From Proteromonas lacertae (Eukaryota > Sar > Bigyra > Opalinata > Proteromonadidae): a stretch of 64,000 nucleotides of DNA. Below, piece after piece: positions 44,642 to 54,857 of the stretch (position 1 is the stretch's first letter; the number at the start of each line of letters is the position of its first letter). The notes beneath the pieces were generated by a model. It saw only the letters and a program-made list of their open reading frames with translations, made no database searches and had not been told where the DNA came from. A program made the translations under genes and the position numbers. The stretch covers positions 620,001-684,000 of the forward strand of contig NGBS01001160.1 of the NCBI GenBank assembly GCA_002245135.1, in the 5' to 3' direction.

Positions 44642-45574
44642 ATGTTTTATAAGAATGTAAACATGTTAATTATTAAGACTTTTATAATTGTGTGTTTAAT
44701 GTGCCTTTTATTTAATTTGTTTAATTATTTATATAATAAAAAGAAAATTAATGATGATCATTCAGATAATGAAGAAGTGGAATATAATTTATTTAATCAC
44801 AATAGAAATACATACACTAAACTAAAATGTAATTTTATAAATATGCAATTTAGATATAAATCATATATTCCTGTTTTTATTTTAACTAAAGATAGGTTAT
44901 ATTCGTTAAAAGTCTTAATGAAAAGTCTATTTTTATTCAAAAAGAAATATAACTTGGATTTGTATGTTTTAGATCATTTTACATCATATGCTCCTACTCA
45001 AAAATATTTACATAATTTAGTAAGGAATAATAAGATAAAGTATATAGAATTAAAAACATTGGATTGGATGAAAATGGCAGATAATGAATTGCCTTATATA
45101 ATTAAAAATATTACTGAAAGTCATTCTTGCAAATACTATATTGTTACTGATCCAGATATGTGTTTATTATATACTCCGCTGGATATATTGGATTATTTTA
45201 TATATATTCTGAATAATTGTAAAGGGGTAGATGTAATAGGTCCATCAATGGTTGTTAGTAATTTGCCAAATTATTACACACTTGTAGATTATCATTTTAA
45301 AGATCAAAATAAAATAGTATCAAAAACACATTATGAAATATTTTGGAAAAATAGATTCTACTCATTGGTAGAAGCTACAGTTGACACAATATTCCAAGTA
45401 AGGAGAAGCAATAATATATTTAAAAGATTTAATGGAAGTATGTTTAGATCACTTCCTCCTTATTCAGTTATGCATTCTGATTGGTATATAAATCCATTAC
45501 ATATACCTAAATCTTTTACTTACTATGTAAATAGAAGCGGAAAAGTGAATCATAGTAAATGGAAGTATTTATAA
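44642..45574 (+). CDS. GT-A type glycosyltransferase (310 aa)
   Basis: N-terminal anchor (residues 9-28), YIPVFILTKDRLYSLKVLMK (nucleotide-sugar start), and YYIVTDPDMCLLYTP with a DPD metal-binding motif. Near the C-terminus SVMHSDWYINPLHIP is a likely acceptor-side block. Family number unclear (GT2-like). Intronless, intact, co-oriented with neighbours at 5-8 bp spacing. Confidence 0.65.
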   Translation: MFYKNVNMLIIKTFIIVCLMCLLFNLFNYLYNKKKINDDHSDNEEVEYNLFNHNRNTYTKLKCNFINMQFRYKSYIPVFILTKDRLYSLKVLMKSLFLFKKKYNLDLYVLDHFTSYAPTQKYLHNLVRNNKIKYIELKTLDWMKMADNELPYIIKNITESHSCKYYIVTDPDMCLLYTPLDILDYFIYILNNCKGVDVIGPSMVVSNLPNYYTLVDYHFKDQNKIVSKTHYEIFWKNRFYSLVEATVDTIFQVRRSNNIFKRFNGSMFRSLPPYSVMHSDWYINPLHIPKSFTYYVNRSGKVNHSKWKYL

Positions 45575-45581
45575 AATAATA

Positions 45582-46428
45582 ATGAATATTAAATTATACA
45601 TAATATTGTTTCTTATCATTGTTAGTTATTTATCTTATTTTTTATATTTACCAATTATTATTAAAGCGTGGAAATTATATGGTTATAAATGCATAGTTAT
45701 TATGGTATATCATAATATAAGTAGTGATATTTTATACATAAAAAAAATAATGATAAGTCTAGGAGCTATTGTATATTTGACAAAATTTAACGATACTTGG
45801 ATATTTAATTATCTCACGTGCCAAAGATAATGATCTATTTTATTTGACTGATGCTGATATGATTCCTGTATCAAAGAAATATTTCGATGATTTTGAGTAT
45901 AACATGTTAACAATAAAATCATTTGGTGTAAAAGGATATGGATATGGAAATAATTCAGGAAGATGGGCAATGTGTTATATTGTGGGTAATAAATATATAT
46001 GGAAACAAATACTAAAAGATGATGTAAAAAGTAAAAATTTAGAGCAAATTATTTCAAATATAATTAAAACTCAATTAAAGAAAGGTAAAAAATATTTTGA
46101 AAATTACATATATATTGATGAAGTATATATAAGAGATAAAATAAGAAACTGGCCTAAATTTAATTTTAATGTTGTATATCGTCCAAGAAATTATTTTAAC
46201 ACTAGAATTGACAGATCCAGATGGCCGAATAATATATCTACAATAGATAAAAATAGTCTAATAGATATTCATTTACCTAAATTGCCACTTAATGGAGAAA
46301 AATTAATTTGGTTCTGGAAAAAGCATATAATTCCATTACAAAAATATTTATTTAATGAAATACCATTTGGTATTGATTATATATATAATATAGAAATTAT
46401 TTTCAATCAATCCTACAATAATCTATAA
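45582..46428 (+). pseudogene. GT-A type glycosyltransferase with one frame shift
   Basis: The first frame (ATG 45,582) carries the anchor and MISLGAIVYLTKFNDTW, then stops at 45,830. Shifting by one base near 45,805 restores IISRAKDNDLFYLTDADMIP (DAD motif), continuing open to 46,428 through GRWAMCYIVGNKYIW. No GT-AG pair fits an intron. A single indel, real or an assembly error, breaks an otherwise complete gene. Confidence 0.7.
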
Positions 46429-46445
46429 TTATATATAATTATATT

Positions 46446-47336
46446 ATGCGTATTACATTCTTGACATTTTTTATGATATTGTTATTGATGTTATATATAT
46501 ATTATTATGAAGTAAATTATCAACTCTATTTAAAAAAAACCTGTAGTAAAAATAAAATATTAGTTACAGGATCTTCATCAAATCATTTTCATTTACTTAT
46601 TTTGTTTATATACAATATATTTAAATATGAAAAAGACATGTGTTTAATTATTTGGAATTTAGGATTATCATCCCTACAAATTAACAAATTACTTTGTTTT
46701 TTTGCTATATTACATAAAGAGCAGAGAAATATTGATTTAATTTATAATAAATTTAACTACACTGACTATCCTCCTCATGTTAATATTAATAAAAATGTTG
46801 GTGTTTATGCATGGAAATCAATTATAATTTCTTTATCATATAGAAAATATAAAAAACCATTATTATGGCTTGATGCAGGATGTTTGATACGAGGATCGTT
46901 ATTAAGAATTTATAAAGAAATTGAAAAAAATACATTTTATACAATTGGAGCAGGATCAACTATTAAAGGATTTACATATATAAAGACTTTATTATTTTTA
47001 AATGTAAATTCAATTATTAGAAGTAAAACAATGTGTGCGGGAGGAGTTGTTGGATTAAAATATCCTTCTTCAGATGTTATTGATTTGCTAAATAGGTGGG
47101 TTGAATGTTCTTTAAATATAGATTGCATTGCTCCTAAATACTCTAATAGATCTAATCACAGACAAGATCAAAGTGTGTTTTCTATACTGCTTTATCAACA
47201 AAATTCTAATTTTAGCTGTTATAATACAAAATCTTTTAACTTTTCAACTCATTTTGATAGGCACTATTCAAAATATAATAATAGTGATTTTAATTTATAC
47301 ATAAAATTAATTGAAAAATGTATAAATATTTCTTAA
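46446..47336 (+). CDS. DUF1647-like glycosyltransferase (296 aa)
   Basis: Type II anchor (residues 3-22). Blocks KILVTGSSSNHFHLL, VGVYAWKSIIISLS, PLLWLDAGCLI (degenerate metal-site strand), CAGGVVGLKYP and NHRQDQSVFSILLY recall DUF1647/GT-A proteins, where the HRxDQS block is typical. Substrate unknown. Intact and intronless; its last bases overlap the 3' end of the convergent fucosyltransferase-like gene by 4 bp. Confidence 0.65.
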   Translation: MRITFLTFFMILLLMLYIYYYEVNYQLYLKKTCSKNKILVTGSSSNHFHLLILFIYNIFKYEKDMCLIIWNLGLSSLQINKLLCFFAILHKEQRNIDLIYNKFNYTDYPPHVNINKNVGVYAWKSIIISLSYRKYKKPLLWLDAGCLIRGSLLRIYKEIEKNTFYTIGAGSTIKGFTYIKTLLFLNVNSIIRSKTMCAGGVVGLKYPSSDVIDLLNRWVECSLNIDCIAPKYSNRSNHRQDQSVFSILLYQQNSNFSCYNTKSFNFSTHFDRHYSKYNNSDFNLYIKLIEKCINIS

Positions 47337-48226
47337 TAAATTGATAAACATTTAACATTTTTCCTTTTGCAAGCTAAATTAAAATATGAACTTCTACAAC
47401 TTCCTATTACATTATTACATTCAGAAAGGATATAATTTTCTGCAATTAGTTTAACTACGCATTTATTTATTTTATTACTATTATGCATTGCAAATCTTGC
47501 ATGACATATTTTTCCTTTTATAGTAAAGTTTATAATATTATTCCTATAAACTGATTCTATATATTTCTTAGTTGTAGTAGAATCAGACACTATAAAAATT
47601 TTTGATTTATTATCATTCTTTAATATAGCGTTAATATTTTTAATATATAAATCAATACTACCATTGTTATAGAACCTATTATCGCTTTCTCCGAAGTCTG
47701 ATAAATAACCTGTTCTTATATGTACTCCTATTATGTGGGATATTTTCTTAAATCTATTGAACTGTAAAATATGATTGTTTATTACTGAGGTTGCTATCAA
47801 TAATGTTTGATAAACAAACATTTCTATATTTCTATATTTTTCTTCATTTTGTTTCATTATTTGCTTTATTTTATTTGTTAAATTGTAGAATAATAAAATA
47901 TATGATACATAACTATGATATGTATAAATTCTTATAGGAATTCCATTTCTTAATTCTTTTAATACATTTATATTATTTTTGTTAAAAGTTTTTATATAGC
48001 TGATATTGTAATATTTAAGAAATATAATTTTTGGAATTTGAAAATAGAACATAATTTCGACCCAATTTATTATAAACATTGGATGATAAGACAGTATGGA
48101 TAATAGAATCGTACTTGCTAATGTGGGTATTTTATTGGCAAATCCACATCCTATATAAGGATAAAACAGTATTTTAGAATTATTGTTTTTCTTATTTACT
48201 ACTAGAAAATCATACCACATATCCAA
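47333..48226 (-). CDS. Fucosyltransferase-like protein (GT37/GT11-type), N-terminus uncertain
   Basis: YPYIGCGFANKIPTLASTIL is the N-terminal GxGN-type block of alpha-1,2-fucosyltransferase-like proteins. IIGVHIRTGYLSDFG is the donor-binding HxR motif, and FIVSDSTTTKKY plus SECNNVIGSCRSSYFNLAC complete the pattern. Upstream an ATG (48,250) is followed by 13 A's; a run of 14 would put a hydrophobic anchor (VLLILLIIITVW) in frame. So the true gene probably extends to about 48,290 with a one-base slip. Intact from 48,226 to the stop. Confidence 0.7.
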   Translation of the reverse strand: MDMWYDFLVVNKKNNNSKILFYPYIGCGFANKIPTLASTILLSILSYHPMFIINWVEIMFYFQIPKIIFLKYYNISYIKTFNKNNINVLKELRNGIPIRIYTYHSYVSYILLFYNLTNKIKQIMKQNEEKYRNIEMFVYQTLLIATSVINNHILQFNRFKKISHIIGVHIRTGYLSDFGESDNRFYNNGSIDLYIKNINAILKNDNKSKIFIVSDSTTTKKYIESVYRNNIINFTIKGKICHARFAMHNSNKINKCVVKLIAENYILSECNNVIGSCRSSYFNLACKRKNVKCLSIY

Positions 48227-48362
48227 TTTAGTATATTTTTTTTTTTTCCATACTGTAATTATTATTAAAAGAATTAAAAGAACATTAAATATTAGAACTA
48301 TTTCAGAAAGTTTATTTATATCTTATTATAGCAATTAACCAAATAAATCAAATCTCTATAAT

Positions 48363-49388
48363 ATGATATTTTACCTCTTTATTATATATATACTATTTTC
48401 TGTATATCTATTTAATTATATATGTAATTACATCTTTAAATTATTATTTTATAATACATTTCGTAATGAACACCAATTATTCTTTCATGATTTATTAATT
48501 AATTCTAATTTTACATCATTATGTCTATCTAAACATTTGTTTGATATGAGAAAAAGGTCAAAATATAGAAAAATAGGATATGGTGGACATCCTGAAAAAT
48601 ATATTATTTCTTTCCCATTAGATAGAAAAATATTATTATCTCCAAAGCTTATGCGCAATTATGTATATCTTCTTATATTTATACATTGCAGACCAGAAGA
48701 ATTTTATGAAAGATTAATTTCAAGAAAAATTTTATATAAAACAAAATTAGCAATAATAATATATATCACTTTAAAAAGCAATAATTATAAAATTAACAGA
48801 AAATTAGAATATGAAGCTAGTTTGTATAATGATATTGTTCAGTTTAATGAAATGTCATCATATTTTAATTTAAGTATACAGACAGCTCATATGATATCAT
48901 GGTCAATTAATATACGATTTAAGTATTTGTTAAAATCTGATATTGATGTATATGTTAATGTTCCTATAATTTATAACTGGCTAAAATACTATCAAAGCAA
49001 TAATTTGAATTATGCTATTGGTAAAATATCTAAAAGAACATTCATACTTAGAAATAAAAAATACAGTCACTATGTTCCTAAAAATATTATTAAAGATAAT
49101 ATATATCCTCCTTATTTGCAAGGCGTTGGATATATAATTCCTTACAGTACTGTTGTATTATTGAATATATCGATGAAATATGTCAATCCAAAAATTTGGA
49201 TTGAAGATGTTTTTATGGGATATATGTTCAAATATAATAATATATCGCTGATAGATATTTCTGAATATATAATTAGAGATCTTCCATACAATATATGTAC
49301 TACTATTCATAGTTTAAATAAGTATATGTTAATTCATGGATTTTATCCAATTGAAATATATATTATAAAAAAAAACAAAGTGAAGTAA
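48363..49388 (+). CDS. GT31-like glycosyltransferase (341 aa)
   Basis: N-terminal anchor (residues 2-28). Blocks in GT31 order: EASLYNDIVQFNEMSSYFNL, YLLKSDIDVYVNV (DxD), YPPYLQGVGYIIP (equivalent of YPPYxSGxGYV) and IWIEDVFMGYMF (EDV). Intronless, intact. Closest in layout to the gene at 43.6 kb. Confidence 0.82.
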   Translation: MIFYLFIIYILFSVYLFNYICNYIFKLLFYNTFRNEHQLFFHDLLINSNFTSLCLSKHLFDMRKRSKYRKIGYGGHPEKYIISFPLDRKILLSPKLMRNYVYLLIFIHCRPEEFYERLISRKILYKTKLAIIIYITLKSNNYKINRKLEYEASLYNDIVQFNEMSSYFNLSIQTAHMISWSINIRFKYLLKSDIDVYVNVPIIYNWLKYYQSNNLNYAIGKISKRTFILRNKKYSHYVPKNIIKDNIYPPYLQGVGYIIPYSTVVLLNISMKYVNPKIWIEDVFMGYMFKYNNISLIDISEYIIRDLPYNICTTIHSLNKYMLIHGFYPIEIYIIKKNKVK

Positions 49389-49640
49389 CTTTCAAACTAT
49401 AAAATGTTGATATATTATAACAACATATCACATTATACACCTTTCTTATAATTATGTTTATAATTGTTGATATGTTAAAAAGCATTAGATTCACATTTTC
49501 TATATGCTTTCCTAAGTTTAAAAAGAATAAAAGAAATATGTTAAAAAATAAGTTCTATTATTTGAATCATAAAATATTGCATTGTTGGATTGTTTATTTT
49601 TAAAATTCGAATTTATAAAAGCAGATTGTCATAAGAAACT

Positions 49641-50503
49641 TTATTTATAATGATATCTTGCTATTATGTTATCTTTTATTGTATTATTGCAATTAAATTT
49701 TCTAATAATTTCATATCCCATATTATATAGAATTTGAAATAATTTTTCTATATCATATTCTCCTTTTCCATTCCTATTGCCACATGAGGCTTCTATATAT
49801 ATGAATTCACTTTTATGATTATCAAAAAATTGTTTTCCTCCTTCTATTAAATCATATTCAGCTGCTTCTACATCTATTTTAATCATTGATACAGTTGAAG
49901 GTATTAATTTATCAAAATCATCCAATCTTTTTACTAAAATTTCTTCTGAATAATCAGTGTGGTTGTAATATAAAGATGAATAAGACCAATTTTTCTTTGA
50001 TATTTTCATTGTTTGAATTTTTTCTTCCTTTCCTAAACCGTATGGAAATATAGTTATGTATTTAGAAAATTTTGGATTCATAAAAGTTGTTAAACTGAAT
50101 TGAAATAAATTGTTCGGAAGTGGTTCAAATGCATAAACAGTGACATTTTCTTCAGCAAAAACAAATGAGCAAGATCCTATATTAGCTCCAAAATCTATAA
50201 ATATTCCTTCTTTATTGCCAGATGAATATATATCATATATTTCTTGACATTCTAACCATTTACCTTGCTTTTTAATGGCATGGAAATATAATCATTTGAT
50301 CTCAATAACTGATAAAATGAATTAGTTTTATACTTTGCTAAAGCAAAATAGAATATTTGTTCATTTATTATAGTCGGTGGAACTATACAATGGAGTGAAT
50401 TAATGCTTTTATAATTTGTATATTTAAATTCGAAATTAATAAATTTAAATTTGCATAAAAAAAATAAAGCAATTACTACAAAAAATATATAAATGAACAG
50501 CAT
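49641..50503 (-). pseudogene. FkbM-type methyltransferase with one frame shift
   Basis: From ATG 50,503 the first frame gives an anchor (LFIYIFFVVIALFFLCKF) and ends early. Shifting one base in the T run near 50,285 gives FHAIKKQGKWLECQEIYD, then IFIDFGANIGSCSFVFA (SAM motif), VYAFEPLPNNLFQF and MIKIDVEAAEYDLIEGG, the FkbM signature, to TAA 49,641. A single lesion in an otherwise complete gene. Confidence 0.75.
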
Positions 50504-50691
50504 ATGATGTTTATATTTTTTGAATAAATGTATGTATTATTTAACTTAACTAGATTATTATAATTAGCTTATATTTTTTTATTGTTACATCATTTAACAT
50601 ATCCAATTGAATTAATATTTTACTCATTTTTACTTCAGTAGGTACAAGTGGGTGTCTTAGAAACGATTTAATGATTTAAAGCAATTAATTT

Positions 50692-51889
50692 CTAACTGTC
50701 TATTAAAAAAGATATTGATTCCCTATAACTAACATTCATTGATTTTAAATAATTGATTAGCGTTAGATTACCAAAACTATTCTTCATTCTGTATAGGCAA
50801 TCAGGCATACTACATTGTTGATCAGGCAAAATTAATATAAGATGATGTGCAATGCATGATTTAACTGCATGATGCAATTTTTTAAGTAGCATAATCTTGG
50901 GAAATATTATGTATTTATTGTATAATGATGTATAATATTGATTTTCATCATTATAATATAATAGTCTTTCTTTAAGTGAAAATTCTTTGTCACAATGGAT
51001 TGGATGAACCATACATAGATTTTTTACAATTTTTTCAGGAGGTATACCTACAGTAAACAAAGGTAAAGTATAAAGACCTTTTGTTATATTGCTGAATAAC
51101 CTTAGAGATAAAGATAGTACTTCTTGATCACCTAAATAACTATTTATTCCCATTCTAATATGGCTTTTAATGAATTCTAATCCATATTTCATCATCATGT
51201 ATGTATTTTTTGAAGATTTAATTTTACTACATACAATATTTAGTAATATACGTTATTCCAGAGTTACCATAAGTTTGTTTATTTGGTAATTGACTTTTGA
51301 GTAATACAACATCTTCTTTTCTATTAATCAAATCACTAAGGCAATTATTAATAAACATCACGTCACTATCAATGAATAATATCGAATAGTTATTTTTAAT
51401 AAACATATACATGTAGTAGTATTTTAAAAACCATAATCTTTTTCTAATTGGTAAAGTATTTGCTCTTTTTATAAAATCTGGCCATTTTTGATATAAACAA
51501 TATATATTATATTGTCTACATTTTTGTAGAGTTGTATTAAAAAAGACAATTGTTATAAGACTGCTGATGTTATATGGTATTAAAAAAATTTTATATAGAT
51601 TAATTAAATATTTGAAACTATGATCATCAATCACAGTAAAAAATATAAGTTCATTAATTATGTTTTGTGAATATAAGAATTCAATAACATTATGATAACT
51701 AAAATTATATTTATCAAAAGAGTAAAGGAATGTATTTATCTTACATACATCTTTTACAGGAATAAGTAAACTAACATTAGGATAATCTCTTTTACATGAA
51801 TTAATATAATTAGTATTAAATAAAACCAAAATTAACAACATCATTGAAATATATATAATAATAGTAAATAGAATGATTAGTAATGTCAT
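50692..51889 (-). pseudogene. GT-A glycosyltransferase (GT77-like) with one frame shift
   Basis: From ATG 51,889: N-terminal anchor, NVSLLIPVKDV, RKRLWFLKYYYMYMFI, SILFIDSDVMFINN (DxD), GNSGITYITKY, then a one-base shift near 51,235 to SSKNTYMMMKYGLEF, NSYLGDQEVLSLSL and the C-terminal domain ending at 50,692. The DSDV and GDQ blocks fit nucleotide-diphospho-sugar transferases of the GT77 type. No intron explains the shift. Confidence 0.7.
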
Positions 51890-52079
51890 TATATATCATA
51901 ATGTTATTAGAATTTTTTGTAGGTTATGTTATTCATTATATATTTCCATTCTAATTCTGATAGTTTTGGAATTTATAATCCATGCTAATGTATATTAAAA
52001 AAATATATCTAAATCTTCTTGAGCCGTTTGTTTCATATTTAAATCAAAATTGGAACAAGATTTAAGTAATTACTCGATT

Positions 52080-52684
52080 ATAAGACTAATAAGAAAATAA
52101 AGCTAGTTTGTTTTAAAATAGTAACGCAACAAACGGCATACTCTTACCAATGGCGCACAACAGACCTGACTATATGAGTATGGCAAAACAACAATCAGAT
52201 ACGAAAATGCAAATGAAGATGGTATTGTATATTATATATGTATTATTTATATATTATTATTATTATTATTAGCTTCTAATATAGTATAATTTTAGGATCT
52301 GTTTCTGCTTCTACTTTTAATGATTGAACTATACTATCCAATGATGAAGGCATAAACTAAAATGAATCAATAAAATGCAGAAAGTTTAGAATGATATCTC
52401 TTTTGTTTATTTTTTGTTGTTTTAGAAGTTGTATCATTTATATGAATCTGTTACTATCTTCATCAACTAATGAAACATCTATCTTGTTATCTACATTAAA
52501 CTGAGCTTCCATCTTTTTATCTAATCTTGCTAGACAATGATTGATCTGCAGATAAAGTAGTAAAACAATAGTTATATCTTCTTTCTTGGTGGAGCTAAAA
52601 ATGCCTCTAGTTTAATGATGGTTATATAATGACAATCTCTATATAAAGTGGATTATGATTTGCTTTAGGAACAGTTGTTACATA
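52080..52684. other. MITE fragment plus unidentified gene relic
   Basis: AGCTAGTTTGTTTTAAAATA ... AATGGCGCACAACA at 52,101-52,161 is a family B right end. From 52,165 to 52,600 the minus strand contains coding-like pieces (INHCLARLDKKMEAQFNVDN, MPSSLDSIVQSLKVEAETDP) separated by stops. I do not recognise them. Confidence 0.4.
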
Positions 52685-53294
52685 TGTTGTGCGCCGTTTG
52701 TCATAGTTGGCCATTTGTCTACCACATACTTTTATAACAAACTAAATGTATATTCTCGCTATTCTTGATGAAAAATTGTTACTTTTATACTTACTTTGTT
52801 ATATGACCTACCTCTGCAGTAATACATTTTTGTTATTATAAATGGTTTGAATATTTGCGCCATTTGTTTTCTAGAAATTTTTGAAGCAAACTAAATTCAT
52901 ATTTAGCTAATATAGACTAACTTAATGTTGATCATAATACATTTAAAATGAAAAAAGAAAATATTGAATCAAGCCTCACTCAAGCCTACTTTTACATTTC
53001 TTTTTTTATATAGAAAGATTTAATAAATATTATATTCTAATCATTTCATCTAATATATTTTAATCTATATTAGCTAAATATACATTTAGCTTGCTTCAAA
53101 AATTTCTAGAAAACAAACGGCGTAAATATTCAAACTATTTATATTAACAAAAAAGTATACTGCATAGGTAGGTCATATAACAAAGTAAGTATAAAAGTAA
53201 CAATTTTTCATCAAGACAAGTAAGAATATACATTTAGTTTGTTTTAAAAGTATGTGGTAGACAAATGGCCAACTATGACAAATGGCGCACAACA
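52685..53294. mobile_element. Foldback MITE, family B copy 3 (610 bp)
   Basis: TGTTGTGCGCCGTTTGTCAT at the left and CAAATGGCGCACAACA at the right; long inverted arms; central AAGCCTCACTCAAGCCT (52,974-52,990). No clear target duplication. It directly borders the mannosidase fragment. Confidence 0.87.
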
Positions 53295-53890
53295 TTTTTT
53301 TATAAAATGAGCAATTTCTATAGTTGTTGTTATATTTAAACCATCCACTAAGGGTTTATATTTTGAAGCTTTCTCTTTACATATTGGTACAAATTCATCA
53401 GCAATTTTAGGTATATCCCATCCATTGACATATTTCTTGGTTTATACCAAGTATTGAATTTGATTTGTGGTGGTGTATAATAATGATCCCAAAAATTGAA
53501 CATAAATACATCAGATTCTTCTCCTAATGAAGTTGAACCTCTCCATATTGTTTCTAAGGTTTGACTTTGTCTACGACGTTCTTTATCTAAATAATCAATT
53601 CTGTTTGTTCCAAATGCATCAAATCCCATTTCTGACATTAATCTTGCGTTTTGACTGGAATGACCGAAAGGATCAATATGCCAACCTACTCTTGGTCTTA
53701 TTCCAAATTGTTCTTTAATATATTTTGTTCCTAAAGCCATTTGATGAATCATTGCTTCATAATTAGTACAAGCTTCATCATGCATAACCCATCCACCTAA
53801 ATTCAACTCTAGGTTCACTCCACCATCTTTGAAAAAAACTCTGTTCTACATAAGTAAATTTATGCTTTGGATTTTATTCATTGATTAAAG
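53295..53890 (-). pseudogene. GH38 alpha-mannosidase fragment between two MITEs
   Basis: Minus strand: KFTYVEQ and FFQRWWSEP in one frame, then LNLGGWVMHDEACTNYEAMI, RPRVGWHIDPFGHSSQN (catalytic-domain aspartate region) and MFNFWDHYYTPPQIKF in the next, then DIPKIADEFVPICKEKASKY after another shift. These are catalytic-domain motifs of lysosomal/Golgi GH38 enzymes, but only about 190 codons of a usual ~1,000 remain, with two shifts. Confidence 0.8.
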
Positions 53891-53907
53891 TATTGAATTA
53901 ATAATAT

Positions 53908-54312
53908 TGTTGTGCGCCGTTTGTTATAGTAGGCCGTTTGTCTACCAGACACTTTTAAAACAAACTAAATACATATTCTTACTTGTCTTAATGAAATATT
54001 GTTACTTTTATACTTACTTTGTTATATGACCTATGTCTGCAATATACTATTTTGATAACTTTAGTATTGAATATATGAAACGCAATTATTTCATTAACTA
54101 CAAGAGACTAAAACAGATTAATTGAATTGATTAAAATTAATGAACATTTACTTATACATGTCTAAAAAAGAAATGTAAAATGTAGGCTTGAGTGAGGCTT
54201 GAATTTATTTTTATTTTTTGGTTTTTAAGAGTCTTCAAATTATAACTTCAACGTAATCTATCTAAAACCCTTTTATCTCCCAACGGCGCAAATCTCCCAA
54301 CGGCTTACAACA
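53908..54312. mobile_element. MITE, family B variant copy 4 (405 bp)
   Basis: Left end TGTTGTGCGCCGTTTGTTAT; right end GGCTTACAACA. It contains the AGGCTTGAGTGAGGCTT block (54,184) but its arms differ in length, so it is an internally rearranged copy. Confidence 0.7.
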
Positions 54313-54857
54313 AGATTCATCAGTGTTACACTCTTCTGTAAGTTTGTAGTATTTCAAGGTATTTCTTTCTTGTTTTATTGTTTATAGTTCTAAAACGTTT
54401 ACTAGTTTTAATAGTTTTAAAAGCATGAGTTATTTTCTGTAATTTTGTTACTCTTCCTTCAAAACAGTTACTATCCGATCTTGTTTTCTAAATTGAAAAT
54501 ATCTCTTCTATTGGATAATACCACATTGTAGTATAATATATTCACTGATTTATTTATAATAGATTCTACTTCAGGATTATGGTGCATAGAAGCGTTATTC
54601 ATGAATATTATACAAGATGACAATGGCTGAATATAATTAACCAAAGACTTTAAGTATGAATTGAATATTTCCAATGTATTAGAACCATAAATAACTAAAT
54701 TATATAGCATCCCAACATCAGCCATACTAGCTATTACAGTAAATTGGGAATTACCTCTCTTGGAATGAACAACAGGTGTATTACCAGAAAATTCTCTTGC
54801 GCCACTGTGAATGTAACCCATTGCTCAGTGCCTTTCATCTACAAATACTGGGCGTAA

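Noticed and set aside
45780-51260. Micro-introns to explain the shifts at 45.8, 50.28 and 51.23 kb
   Set aside because: No GT...AG segment of suitable length restores the frame; the restored protein readings meet with a single-base offset instead.
52685-54312. Target-site duplications for family B MITEs
   Set aside because: Flanks of copies B2, B3 and B4 show no convincing direct repeat, so none is claimed.
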